A stretch of DNA of 64,000 bases, taken from positions 73,912 to 137,911 of the forward strand of contig CAVXYA010000006.1 in assembly GCA_963765955.1 (NCBI GenBank), read 5' to 3'. The notes beneath the pieces are model-generated. The model had not been told where the DNA came from, did not search any database, and saw nothing but the letters and a program-made list of their open reading frames with translations. Of the stretch, positions 28,833 to 37,291 are shown piece by piece (positions within the stretch are counted from its first letter, which is position 1; the number at the start of each line of letters is the position of its first letter). Both the position numbers and the translations under genes were made by a program. Source of the DNA: JAXDMK01 sp963765955. Its GTDB lineage: Bacteria > Actinomycetota > Acidimicrobiia > Acidimicrobiales > AC-14.

Positions 28833-29843
28833 ATGCCGCCCATCATCGAAGCCCACGGGCTCACCAAGCGGTTCAAGAAGACGGAGGCGCTGGCCGGCCT
28901 CGACCTGGTGGCCGAGCGGGGCCAGGTCACGGCCATCCTCGGGCCCAACGGGGCGGGCAAGACCACGTTCATCCGCATGGTGGCCACCCTCCTCCTGCCC
29001 GACGCGGGCACGCTCACCGTCGCCGGCATCGACGCCCTGGCCGAGCCGGCCAAGGTCCGCCGGGTGATCGGCCTGGCCGGGCAGTCGGCCGCCGTCGAGG
29101 GGGCGATGACCGGCCCGGAGAACCTCGAGCTCATCGGGCGCCTGTTCGGTCACGACCCGAAGCAGGCCAGGACCAGCGCCCGGGTGGTGTTCGAACGGTT
29201 GGGCCTGGCCGACGCCGGCGACCGGCTGGTGCGCACCTATTCCGGCGGCATGCGGCGCAAGCTCGACCTCGGCGCCAGCCTGGTGGGGGCCCCGGAGCTG
29301 CTGCTCCTCGACGAGCCCACGACGGGCCTCGACCCCCGCAGCCGCAACGAGCTGTGGGACATCATCCGCGACCTGGTCTCGTCGGGCACCGACGTGCTCC
29401 TCACCACCCAGTACCTCGACGAGGCCGACCAGCTCGCCTCCCACATCGCCATCATCGACCACGGCAAGGTGATCGCCGAGGGCTCGTCCGACCAGCTCAA
29501 GTCGCTCGGCGGGGTCGACGTCATCCAGGTCCACGTCATAGACCCGGCCGACCTCGACCGGGTGGTGGCCGCCCTCGCCCCCCTCGGCGCCGAGCCGCCC
29601 CGCATCGACGTTCCCACCCGATCGGTGGCCATCCCCGTCGCCGAAGGCTCGGCCCAACTGCTGGAGGCGGTGCGGATCATCGACTCCCTCGGGGTGTCGG
29701 TGGCCGACGTCGGCCTTCGTCGGGCGACCCTCGACGAGGTGTTCCTGAAGCTCACCGGCCGCACCGCGGAAGCCGATGCCGAGGCCGATCCCGATGCGTC
29801 GGGCGCCCCGTCCGGCCGCAAGCGGCGCAAGAAGGCGGCATGA
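28833..29843 (+). CDS. ABC transporter ATP-binding protein, DrrA-like
   Basis: A 336-residue ATPase of the ABC-2/daunorubicin-resistance type. Walker A GPNGAGKTT, signature YSGGMRRKLDL, Walker B LLLLDEPTTGLD and the switch TTQYLDEADQLA are all intact. The C-terminal domain and a Lys/Arg-rich tail (GRKRRKKAA) follow. It pairs with the permease gene that overlaps its stop (ATGA) and would energise export of a drug or lipid-like compound. Confidence 0.93.
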   Translation: MPPIIEAHGLTKRFKKTEALAGLDLVAERGQVTAILGPNGAGKTTFIRMVATLLLPDAGTLTVAGIDALAEPAKVRRVIGLAGQSAAVEGAMTGPENLELIGRLFGHDPKQARTSARVVFERLGLADAGDRLVRTYSGGMRRKLDLGASLVGAPELLLLDEPTTGLDPRSRNELWDIIRDLVSSGTDVLLTTQYLDEADQLASHIAIIDHGKVIAEGSSDQLKSLGGVDVIQVHVIDPADLDRVVAALAPLGAEPPRIDVPTRSVAIPVAEGSAQLLEAVRIIDSLGVSVADVGLRRATLDEVFLKLTGRTAEADAEADPDASGAPSGRKRRKKAA

Positions 29844-30745
29844 GCGCCCCGGCCGAGCCCGAGCACGAGCCCGAGCCCGAGCCCGAGCCCGAGGAGCCGA
29901 CCGTGACCACGACGATTCCCCCCATGGCCGGCCCGCGGGAGGCGATCGAGCTGCCCCGTCCGACCAGGACGGCGAGCGCCCTCACCACCACCCTCGGCAT
30001 CGCCCGCCGCACCGTGCTGCGCAGCGTGCGGACGCCCCAGGTCTTCGTGATCGGGATGATCCAGGGCGCCATGTTCCTGCTCATCTTCCGCTACGTGTTC
30101 GGCGGCGCCATCCCCATCGGCGGGATCCGTTACGTCGACTTCCTCGTCCCCGGCTTCGTGGGCACGGGCGTCCTGTTCTCGGGCATGACCGCCTCCATCG
30201 GCGCGGCCGAGGACCTCTCCGAGGGCCTGTTCGACCGGCTGCGGTCCCTGCCCGTGCCCCGCCTGGCCGTCGTCTCCGGCCGGGTGGTGGCCGACACCGC
30301 CCTGGGCGCCATCGGCCTGGTCGTGACGACCGCCGTCGGCTTCGCGGTGGGCTTCCGCACGTCGGCGCCCATCCTCAGCCTGCTGGGCGCATTCGCCCTG
30401 TGCGTGCTGGCCGCCTTCGCCTTCACCTGGCTGTTCGTGTGGCTGGGGATCATGGCCGGCACCCCCCAGGCGGCCCAGAGCATCGGGCTGCTGGTGTTCC
30501 CGTTCACGTTCGTGTCCAGCGCCTTCGTGCCGGTGGAGTCGATGCCGGGCTGGATGCAGGGCTTCGCCCAGAACCAGCCCCTCACCCAGATCGTCAACGC
30601 CGTCCGGGCCCTCACCCTGGGCGACAAGGCGGAGGCCGTGCTCGGCCACCCGGCGAGCTACTTCGCCGTCCGCTCCCTGGTCTGGTGCCTGCTCTTCACC
30701 GTGATCTTCGCCCCCCTCGCCGCCCGGAAGTATCAGAAGGGCTGA
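29840..30745 (+). CDS. ABC-2 type permease, DrrB-like
   Basis: A 301-residue membrane protein with an acidic Glu-Pro repeat at the N-terminus (HEPEPEPEPEEP), then six hydrophobic helices including RYVDFLVPGFVG and the exporter-type end PVESMPGWMQGFAQNQPLTQIVNAVRAL split by a loop. This is the DrrB/ABC-2 membrane domain. Together with the preceding ATPase it forms a complete exporter. The substrate is unknown; no biosynthetic genes adjoin. Confidence 0.92.
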   Translation: MSAPAEPEHEPEPEPEPEEPTVTTTIPPMAGPREAIELPRPTRTASALTTTLGIARRTVLRSVRTPQVFVIGMIQGAMFLLIFRYVFGGAIPIGGIRYVDFLVPGFVGTGVLFSGMTASIGAAEDLSEGLFDRLRSLPVPRLAVVSGRVVADTALGAIGLVVTTAVGFAVGFRTSAPILSLLGAFALCVLAAFAFTWLFVWLGIMAGTPQAAQSIGLLVFPFTFVSSAFVPVESMPGWMQGFAQNQPLTQIVNAVRALTLGDKAEAVLGHPASYFAVRSLVWCLLFTVIFAPLAARKYQKG

Positions 30746-30763
30746 CAGTAGGGTCGGGGAGGA

Positions 30764-31780
30764 ATGTCCTCCCCCTCCGCCTTTCTGGACGCTTGCTGGG
30801 GCAAGCCGGTGGCCCGGACGCCGGTGTGGTTCATGCGCCAGGCGGGACGGTCGCTGCCGGAGTACCGGGCCATCCGGGAGCGGCACGGCATGTTCGACGT
30901 CATCCGCACGCCGGAGCTGGCGGCCGAGGTGACGATGCAGCCGGTGCGCCGTCTAGGAGTCGACGCCGCCATCCTGTTCTCCGACATCATCGTCCCCTTG
31001 ACGGCGATCGGAATCGACATCGACCTGGCGCCAGGGCCGGTGGTGGCCGAGCCGTTCCGGACGGCCGCCGACCTCGACCGGCTGCGGCCGCTCGACGCCG
31101 AGTCCGACATGCCGTACGTCCTGGAGACGGTGAAGTTGCTGGTGGGCGAGCTCGACGTGCCCTTGATCGGGTTCGCCGGGGGACCGTTCACCCTGGCCAC
31201 CTACCTGATCGGCGCGTCCAAGGAGCAGGTCAAGGCCAAGGCCTTCATGCACGCCCAGCCTGCGCTGTGGGCGGACCTGTTGGACCGGCTGGCGGGCATC
31301 GTCCTGGCCTCGCTGCGGGGCCAGGTGGGGGCGGGGGCGGCCGCGGTGCAGCTCTTCGACTCGTGGGCGGGCGTGCTCAGCCCGGCCGACTACCGCCGCC
31401 ACGTGCTGCCCGCCACCCGCAAGGTGCTGGCCGGGCTGGCCGACCTGGGCGTGCCCCGCATCCACTTCGGCGTGGGCACCGGCGAGCTTTTGGAGGTCAT
31501 GCACGAGGCGGGGGCCGACGTGGTGGGCGTCGACTGGCGGGTGCCGCTGGCCCGGGCCCGGGGCCGCCTCGGCTCCGACGTCGCCGTGCAGGGCAACCTC
31601 GACCCCACCGTGTGCCTGGCCGACTGGGACACCGCGGCCGCCGCTTCCCGGGCGGTGCTCGACGCCAACGGGGGCCGGCCGGGACACGTCTTCAACCTGG
31701 GATGGGGCGTGCTGCCCGAGACCGACCCCGACATCCTCCGCCGCGTGGTCGACCTGGTCCACAGCGAGACCGGTGGCTGA
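30764..31780 (+). CDS. hemE: Uroporphyrinogen decarboxylase
   Basis: A 338-residue cytosolic enzyme that removes four carboxyl groups from uroporphyrinogen III to give coproporphyrinogen III. The N-terminal signature PVWFMRQAGRSLPEYR and the central GFAGGPFTLATYLIG are typical, and GNLDPTVCLADW closes the fold. It starts a hemE-hemH-hemY cluster: its stop lies within the first codons of the ferrochelatase gene. Confidence 0.97.
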   Translation: MSSPSAFLDACWGKPVARTPVWFMRQAGRSLPEYRAIRERHGMFDVIRTPELAAEVTMQPVRRLGVDAAILFSDIIVPLTAIGIDIDLAPGPVVAEPFRTAADLDRLRPLDAESDMPYVLETVKLLVGELDVPLIGFAGGPFTLATYLIGASKEQVKAKAFMHAQPALWADLLDRLAGIVLASLRGQVGAGAAAVQLFDSWAGVLSPADYRRHVLPATRKVLAGLADLGVPRIHFGVGTGELLEVMHEAGADVVGVDWRVPLARARGRLGSDVAVQGNLDPTVCLADWDTAAAASRAVLDANGGRPGHVFNLGWGVLPETDPDILRRVVDLVHSETGG

Positions 31781-32693
31781 TCCCGAGCCCGTCGGCGTGC
31801 TGGTCATGGCCTACGGCACGCCTGCCACCCCCGACGACATCGAGCCGTACTACACCCACGTCCGCCGGGGTCAGAAGCCGCCGCCCGACCTCCTCGCCGA
31901 CCTGTCGCGGCGGTATGACGCGATCGGCGGCACGTCCCCGCTGTTGGAGCGGACCGCGGCCCAGGCGGCGGGCATCGCGGCCGCCCTCGGCCCGGGGTTC
32001 ACCGTCGAGCTGGGGATGAAGCACGCCCCGCCGTTCGTCGAGGACGGGGTGGCGGCGCTGGCGGCACGGGGTGTCACCCGGGCGGTGGGGCTGGTGCTGG
32101 CCCCCCACTACTCGTTCCTCTCGGTGGGCCAGTACGGCGAGCGGGCGGCCGCCGCGGGCTCGGCCCACGGGGTCGAGGTCCTGATGGTCGACTCCTGGCA
32201 CACCGCCGCCGGCTACCTCGACCTGCTGGCCGGCTTCGTGGGCCAGGCCATCGACTCCCTGCCCCAGAAGAAGCCCGACGTCGAGGTCGTGTTCACCGCC
32301 CACAGCCTGCCCGCGTTCATCGAGGCCTCCGGCGACCCCTACCCGGGGCAGCTCCGGGAGACCGCCATCAGCGTGGCCCTCCGCGTGCCCCACACCCGGT
32401 GGTCCACCGCCTGGCAGAGCGCGGCCCGCACCGGCACCACCGAGCCCTGGCTGGGTCCCGACATCCTGTCCGTGCTGCCCCGGCTGGCGGCGGACGGGGC
32501 CAGGGGCGTGGTGGTGTGCCCCTGTGGTTTCACGTCCGACCACCTCGAGGTCCTCTACGACCTCGACATCGAGGCGGCCAGGATGGCGGACGCCATGCGC
32601 CTCGACTTCGCCCGCACGCCGTCGCCCAACGACCATCCCGCCCTGTGCGCCACCCTGGCCGAGGTCGTGCGGGCCCGTGCCGCTGCCGGCTGA
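31773..32693 (+). CDS. hemH: Ferrochelatase (probably coproporphyrin ferrochelatase)
   Basis: A 306-residue enzyme inserting Fe2+ into the porphyrin ring. Visible family features are VLVMAYGTP at the start, the metal-site histidine region in VVFTAHSLPAF and VVVCPCGFTSDHLEVLYDLD. In actinobacteria this protein usually acts on coproporphyrin III (CpfC) and HemQ then makes protohaem; no hemQ is seen in this window. The GTG start overlaps hemE by 8 bases. Confidence 0.93.
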   Translation: MADPEPVGVLVMAYGTPATPDDIEPYYTHVRRGQKPPPDLLADLSRRYDAIGGTSPLLERTAAQAAGIAAALGPGFTVELGMKHAPPFVEDGVAALAARGVTRAVGLVLAPHYSFLSVGQYGERAAAAGSAHGVEVLMVDSWHTAAGYLDLLAGFVGQAIDSLPQKKPDVEVVFTAHSLPAFIEASGDPYPGQLRETAISVALRVPHTRWSTAWQSAARTGTTEPWLGPDILSVLPRLAADGARGVVVCPCGFTSDHLEVLYDLDIEAARMADAMRLDFARTPSPNDHPALCATLAEVVRARAAAG

Positions 32694-34173
32694 CGCTCGG
32701 CCCCACGTCGTCGTCGTCGGTGGCGGGATCACCGGACTGGCCACCGCCTGGTTCCTGAAGGACCGGGCCCGGGTGACGGTGCTGGAGGCCGACGACCGCC
32801 TCGGCGGCAAGATCCGCACCTCGTCCCTCGGTGGCGTGCCGGTGGAGGAGGGCCCGGACACGTTCCTGGCCCGGGTGCCCCACGCCCGGGCCCTGGCCGT
32901 CGCCCTGGGCCTGGCCGACGACCTGGTCCAGCCGGCGACGGGCAAGGCGTTCGTGTGGACCCGGGGCCGGTTGCGGCCGTTGCCGGGTGGCCAGGTGCTG
33001 GGCGTGCCCATCGAGCTCGGCCCGCTGCTGCGGTCGGGCGTGCTCTCGCCGGCGGCCGTGGTCCGGGCCGGGTTCGACCTGGTGCTGCCCCGGTCCCGTC
33101 CGGGCCTGAGCGCCGACCCGTCGGTGGCGGAGGTGATCGGGGCCCGGATGGGCCAGGCCGTCGTCGACCGCCTGGTCGAGCCGCTGGTCGGCGGCATCAA
33201 CGCCGGCCGGGCCGACGACCTCAGCCTGTCCGCCACCGCCCCCCAGCTGGCCGAAGCCGCCGCCTCCTCCCGCAGCCTCATCCTCGGCCTCCGCCGCCGT
33301 CGTTCCGGGGCCGGCGCCCCCGCCGAGCCCGAACTGGTGACACAAACGGGCGCTATGACGCCCACAAACGTCACCAGTTCGGGATCGGGGGGTGCGGCGT
33401 CGGGTCCGGCCGGTCCGGTGTTCCTGGGCGTGGCCGGCGGGCTGGGACGGCTGGTCGACCGGCTGGCGGCCGCGCTGGCCGAGGCGGGCGTCGACGTCCG
33501 CACCCGAGCGGCGGTGAAGTCAGTCGAGCCGGACGGGTCGGGCGGCTACCGGGTGGTCACCGCCGACGGGTCGCTAGAGGCCTCGGCGGTCGTCGTGACC
33601 GTCCCCGCCTTCGCCGCCGCTCCCCTCCTGCGGGCGACGGCCCCGTCCGTCGCCGACGACCTCGAGCGCATCCGCTACGCGTCGGTGGCGGTGGCGACCC
33701 TCGCCTACCGGCCGGAGGACCTCCCGTCGCCCCTCGACGGGGCTGGCTTCCTGGTGCCCCGGCTCGAGCGCCGGCTGATGACGGCGTGCACGTGGTCGAC
33801 GTCGAAGTGGCCCGCCCTCGCCGCCAGCGGGCTGGTGCTGGTGCGGGCGTCCGCCGGCCGCTCCGGCGACGACCGCCCCGCCGACCTCGACGACGCCGAG
33901 CTGGTCGACCACCTCCACCAGGAGCTGTCCGGCGTCATCGGCGTGCGGCAGCCCCCGGTCACCAGCCTCGTCTCCCGCTGGCCCAACGGCTTTCCCCAAT
34001 ACCAGCCCGGCCACCAGCGGCGAGTCGACCGCATCGAAGCCGCACTGGCCACGGCCCTGCCCGGCGTGACCCTCGCCGGCGCCGCCTACCGCGGCCTCGG
34101 CATCGCCGCCTGCATCCGCCAAGCGGAGGAGGCGGCGACCAAGCTGCTCGCCCAGCTCAACCCGCCCTCCTGA
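32677..34173 (+). CDS. hemY: Protoporphyrinogen/coproporphyrinogen oxidase with palindrome-encoded insert
   Basis: A 498-residue flavoenzyme oxidising the porphyrinogen ring. The FAD motif VVVGGGITGLATAW opens the protein, and GLGIAACIRQAEEAA closes it. In the actinobacterial pathway this is coproporphyrinogen III oxidase (CgoX). Near residues 218-237 the normal sequence is interrupted by a Thr/Ser-rich stretch encoded exactly by a palindromic repeat (33328-33383), and the frame stays open across it. I chose GTG at 32677, which overlaps hemH by 17 bases and has homology from its first residues. The gene ends tail to tail with the next gene, overlapping by 17 bases. Confidence 0.93.
   Translation: MPLPADARPHVVVVGGGITGLATAWFLKDRARVTVLEADDRLGGKIRTSSLGGVPVEEGPDTFLARVPHARALAVALGLADDLVQPATGKAFVWTRGRLRPLPGGQVLGVPIELGPLLRSGVLSPAAVVRAGFDLVLPRSRPGLSADPSVAEVIGARMGQAVVDRLVEPLVGGINAGRADDLSLSATAPQLAEAAASSRSLILGLRRRRSGAGAPAEPELVTQTGAMTPTNVTSSGSGGAASGPAGPVFLGVAGGLGRLVDRLAAALAEAGVDVRTRAAVKSVEPDGSGGYRVVTADGSLEASAVVVTVPAFAAAPLLRATAPSVADDLERIRYASVAVATLAYRPEDLPSPLDGAGFLVPRLERRLMTACTWSTSKWPALAASGLVLVRASAGRSGDDRPADLDDAELVDHLHQELSGVIGVRQPPVTSLVSRWPNGFPQYQPGHQRRVDRIEAALATALPGVTLAGAAYRGLGIAACIRQAEEAATKLLAQLNPPS
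33328..33383. repeat. Palindromic element, copy C, inside the hemY coding sequence
   Basis: Perfect 14-base arms CCCGAACTGGTGAC (33328-33341) and GTCACCAGTTCGGG (33370-33383); the middle holds a further gggcg/cgccc stem. It is the longest-armed copy of the family and lies within an open reading frame, adding about 19 residues (PELVTQTGAMTPTNVTSSG) to the oxidase. Confidence 0.88.
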
Positions 34174-35116
34174 CCCGCCTCTCGTCCCGGGCCCGATGTA
34201 CGGCCTGCGAGAAGGCCACAGCCGCCGGCCCCGACAGTTCATGTTCGGTGGCACGGAAGACCAACCACCCGAGCGCTGTCGCCCGGTTGTGCCGGGCCTG
34301 GTCCTGTCGCCAGGCCTGACGACCGAAGTGGTGGCGGTAGCTCTCGTACTCGACCGCCACCCGAGCCGCCGGATCGGCCAGGTCGAAGCGTGCCACCAGG
34401 AGACCATCCACGTCCCGTAGCTCGTACTGGCGGACGAGACGCGGAAGACCGCCACCGTCGAGCAGGGCGGCCAGCTCGATCTCCTTGGGACTCTCGTGGC
34501 CTCGGCCTCCGCGCCGATCGTCAAGCAGTGCCCGAAGCACGGCCGCGCCGGCCCGGCCCTGTGACCCGGCCTCGTCGAGCCGCCGGAGAAGGTACGGCAC
34601 GGATGCATGTCCGTCACGGAGGGCGGCGTCGACGGCCGCCTCCAGCCGAACCCCATCGAGCACCGAGGCCAGATCGAGCAACGTCCGGGACGGGCGGGTG
34701 ACGGGGATGCCCTCCCGCCGGGACACGTCCGCCCGGGCGAGGCTCCTCGTGCGGTGGATCGTCACTCCCTGCAAGTGACGCTCACCACTGCTCGGGAACG
34801 TCACCTCGATCGGGCCCGGCGCAAGCCCGTCGAGCTGCCACAACGCACCCGCCGCTCGGTGTGAGGCCACCGCACCTGGTCCGACCGCGAGGCAAGCCGC
34901 CATGAGCCCCTGGTGCCAGGTGGCGGGCGTCCCCGCGAGCCGGTAGACCCCCCGATGGAGCATTTCCCAGCGACCGTTCTGACGGCGGCTCCGGCGCATG
35001 GCGGCTGTGAACCCGACGTCGGTCGCCTGCCGGCAGTGGAAGACGCCATGTTGTGCCGCGCCAATCTCTGCCAGCGCCCGTTCCGCGCCGTCCTGGTGTC
35101 GCTCAGCGACATCCAT
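34157..35116 (-). CDS. AbiEi-like/DUF559-type protein
   Basis: A 319-residue protein. The N-terminal half resembles the winged-helix AbiEi antitoxin-like domain (GVFHCRQATDVGFT, then HRGVYRLAGTP and SHRAAGALW). The C-terminal half resembles DUF559, a Vsr-like nuclease fold (ARFDLADPAARVAVEYESYRH in two parts, DQARHNRATALGWLVFRAT). Such fusions are common in actinobacteria and are often listed as type IV antitoxins, but no AbiEii toxin is adjacent. An AGGAGG site 8 bases before ATG 35116 fixes the start. Function unknown; a defence or repair role is inference. Confidence 0.75.
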   Translation of the reverse strand: MDVAERHQDGAERALAEIGAAQHGVFHCRQATDVGFTAAMRRSRRQNGRWEMLHRGVYRLAGTPATWHQGLMAACLAVGPGAVASHRAAGALWQLDGLAPGPIEVTFPSSGERHLQGVTIHRTRSLARADVSRREGIPVTRPSRTLLDLASVLDGVRLEAAVDAALRDGHASVPYLLRRLDEAGSQGRAGAAVLRALLDDRRGGRGHESPKEIELAALLDGGGLPRLVRQYELRDVDGLLVARFDLADPAARVAVEYESYRHHFGRQAWRQDQARHNRATALGWLVFRATEHELSGPAAVAFSQAVHRARDERRVRRAG

Positions 35117-35194
35117 CCGCGCCACCTCCTTCCACGACAGTTCGAAGGGGGAAGACGCGGCGCCAACGTACCTCGGAGGTGAGACGATGGGAGG

Positions 35195-35881
35195 GTGCTG
35201 CACCGCAACCGGGACGAGCGGGTGGTGGTCATGCGACCCCGCTCGCGGTCGGGGTGGGTCGTGGTCGCGGGCCTGCTCGTCTGCGGGGTGCTGGCCCTCA
35301 CCGGCACCCTCGGCGACCTGCTCCCGTCGATCCCCAACCCCTTCTCCAGCCGCACCGTCGACCGCACCCAGCCTGCGCTTTTGCAAGCCATGGAGGACCT
35401 GAGCGACTACCAGGCGGCGGCCGGGAACTTCCAGGTCCTGGTCGACACCGAGAAGGACGCCCGGTTCCTCCCCTCCTTCATCCGGGGTGAGCGGACGGTG
35501 TACTCGGCCGCCGGCTCGGTCGACGCCTCCGTGGACTTCTCCAGCCTCGACGCCCAATCGGTGATCGTCTCGGAGGACCGCCGGTCGGTCACCATCTCGC
35601 TCCCGCCGCCGAAGCTGTCGGACCCCCACATCGACCTCGAACAGAGCATGGTGGTCAGCCGCGACCGGGGCCTGCTCGACCGCCTGGGCTCGGTGTTCTC
35701 CGACACCCCCACCGGCGAGCGCGAGCTGCAATTGGCGGCCCAGGACAAGATGAGGGCGGCGGCCGCCGCCAGCGACCTGCCGGCCCGGGCCGAGGCGAAC
35801 ACCCGCAAGATGCTCGAGACGCTGATGGGCAGCCTGGGCTTCACCAGCGTCACCGTCACCTTCGTCCCCAGCCCCGCCTGA
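35195..35881 (+). CDS. DUF4230-family membrane-anchored protein
   Basis: A 228-residue protein with one N-terminal transmembrane helix (GWVVVAGLLVCGVLALTG) and an extracellular domain with the DUF4230 pattern: YQAAAGNFQVLVDTEKDARF, a beta-rich middle and a helical C-terminus with ARAEANTRKMLETLMGSLGF. No function is known for the family. GTG 35195 is the longest reasonable start; ATG 35231, just before the helix, is an alternative. Confidence 0.75.
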   Translation: MLHRNRDERVVVMRPRSRSGWVVVAGLLVCGVLALTGTLGDLLPSIPNPFSSRTVDRTQPALLQAMEDLSDYQAAAGNFQVLVDTEKDARFLPSFIRGERTVYSAAGSVDASVDFSSLDAQSVIVSEDRRSVTISLPPPKLSDPHIDLEQSMVVSRDRGLLDRLGSVFSDTPTGERELQLAAQDKMRAAAAASDLPARAEANTRKMLETLMGSLGFTSVTVTFVPSPA

Positions 35882-35890
35882 GGCTCCCCC

Positions 35891-37291
35891 GTGACGGCCG
35901 ACCAGATCGTCGCCGGCCAGATCGTCGTCCGCTCGCCCTACGACGGCGCCGAGGTCGGTCGGGTGCCCAAGTGCACCGCGGCCGACGTCGACCGGGCGGT
36001 GGCCGCCGCCGCCGGCGCCCTCCAGAAGGGGGCCCTCCCGCCCTGGCGGCGGGCCGAGATCCTCGACGCCGCCGCCCGCCTGATCGCCGAACGCTCGGAC
36101 GACTTCGCCCGCACCATCGCCCTCGAATCGGCCAAGCCCCTCAAGACGGCCCGGACGGAGGCCAAGCGGGCGGCCAGCACGTTCACCTTCGCCGCCGTCG
36201 AGGCCCGGCGCCTCACCGGCGACATGGTGCCCATCGACGCCACCGAGATCGGCGAGGGACGCCTGGCGTTCACCCTGCGGGTGCCGATCGGGGTGGTCGG
36301 CGCCATCTCGCCGTTCAACTTCCCCCTCAACCTGGTGGCCCACAAGCTGGCTCCGGCCATCGCCGCCGGCTGCCCGGTGGTGCTCAAGCCGGCCAGCCAG
36401 ACCCCGCTGACGGCCGTCGCCCTGGCCGACCTCCTCGTCCAGGAGTGCGGCCTGCCTGCCGACCACCTCCATGTCGTCACCGGCGGTGGCGGCGACGTCG
36501 GCGACGCCCTCGTCCGCCACCCGGACGTGGCCTACCTCACGTTCACCGGCTCGGGCGAGGTGGGATGGGCCATCAAGGAGCGGGCCGGTCGCAAGAAGGT
36601 GGCCCTCGAGCTGGGCAACAACTCGCCCGTCGTGATCGAGGCCGACGGTGACTGGCGGGCCGCAGCCCGGGCCGTCGCCACCACCGGCTTCGCCCACGCC
36701 GGCCAGTCGTGCGTGTCGGTGCAGCGGGTCCTCGTTCACAACGAGGTGGCCGACGACTTCACCGCCGCCCTGGCCGCCCACGTCGAGGACCTGGTGGTGG
36801 GCGACCCCCTCGACGAGTCCACCGACGTCTCCGCCCTCATCTCCCCCGACGACCGCGATCGGGTAAAAGCGTGGATCGAGGAGGCGGTGGCGGCCGGCGC
36901 CCGGGTCGTCACCGGCGGCAAGGTCGGCGACGACGGCCTCCTCCGGCCCACGGTCCTGGCCGACGTCACCCCCGACATGAAGGTGTCCCGGGACGAGGTC
37001 TTCGGCCCCGTGGTCGCCATCCAGGCCTACGCCTCCACCGACGAGGGGCTGGCCCTGGCCGACGACACCCGCTACGGGCTGCAGGCCGGGATCTACACGT
37101 CGAGCCTGGCGACAGCCCTGCGGGCGGCGAGAGAGCTGCACTTCGGCACCGTGCTCGTCAACGAGGTCCCCACCTGGCGGGCCGACCAGATGCCCTACGG
37201 CGGCGTCCGGTCGAGCGGCAACACCAAGGAGGGCCCGGCGGCCGCCGTCCGGGAGATGACCGAGGAGCGCCTGGTCGTCGTCAAGGCGTGA
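35891..37291 (+). CDS. Aldehyde dehydrogenase family protein
   Basis: A 466-residue NAD(P)-dependent dehydrogenase. Core motifs: SPFNFPLNLVAHKLAPA, the glycine motif TFTGSGEVGW, the general base Glu in ALELGNNSPVV, the catalytic Cys in GHAGQSCVSVQR-like context (AHAGQSCVSVQ), and DEVFGPVV. It resembles succinate-semialdehyde/lactaldehyde dehydrogenase-type members; the substrate is not fixed by context. GTG start 9 bases after the DUF4230 gene. Its 3' end overlaps the converging glycosyltransferase-like gene by 11 bases. Confidence 0.9.
   Translation: MTADQIVAGQIVVRSPYDGAEVGRVPKCTAADVDRAVAAAAGALQKGALPPWRRAEILDAAARLIAERSDDFARTIALESAKPLKTARTEAKRAASTFTFAAVEARRLTGDMVPIDATEIGEGRLAFTLRVPIGVVGAISPFNFPLNLVAHKLAPAIAAGCPVVLKPASQTPLTAVALADLLVQECGLPADHLHVVTGGGGDVGDALVRHPDVAYLTFTGSGEVGWAIKERAGRKKVALELGNNSPVVIEADGDWRAAARAVATTGFAHAGQSCVSVQRVLVHNEVADDFTAALAAHVEDLVVGDPLDESTDVSALISPDDRDRVKAWIEEAVAAGARVVTGGKVGDDGLLRPTVLADVTPDMKVSRDEVFGPVVAIQAYASTDEGLALADDTRYGLQAGIYTSSLATALRAARELHFGTVLVNEVPTWRADQMPYGGVRSSGNTKEGPAAAVREMTEERLVVVKA

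Noticed and set aside
34157..35116. Complete AbiE phage-defence system
   Set aside because: Only the AbiEi-like half with a DUF559 tail is present; no nucleotidyltransferase toxin gene adjoins.
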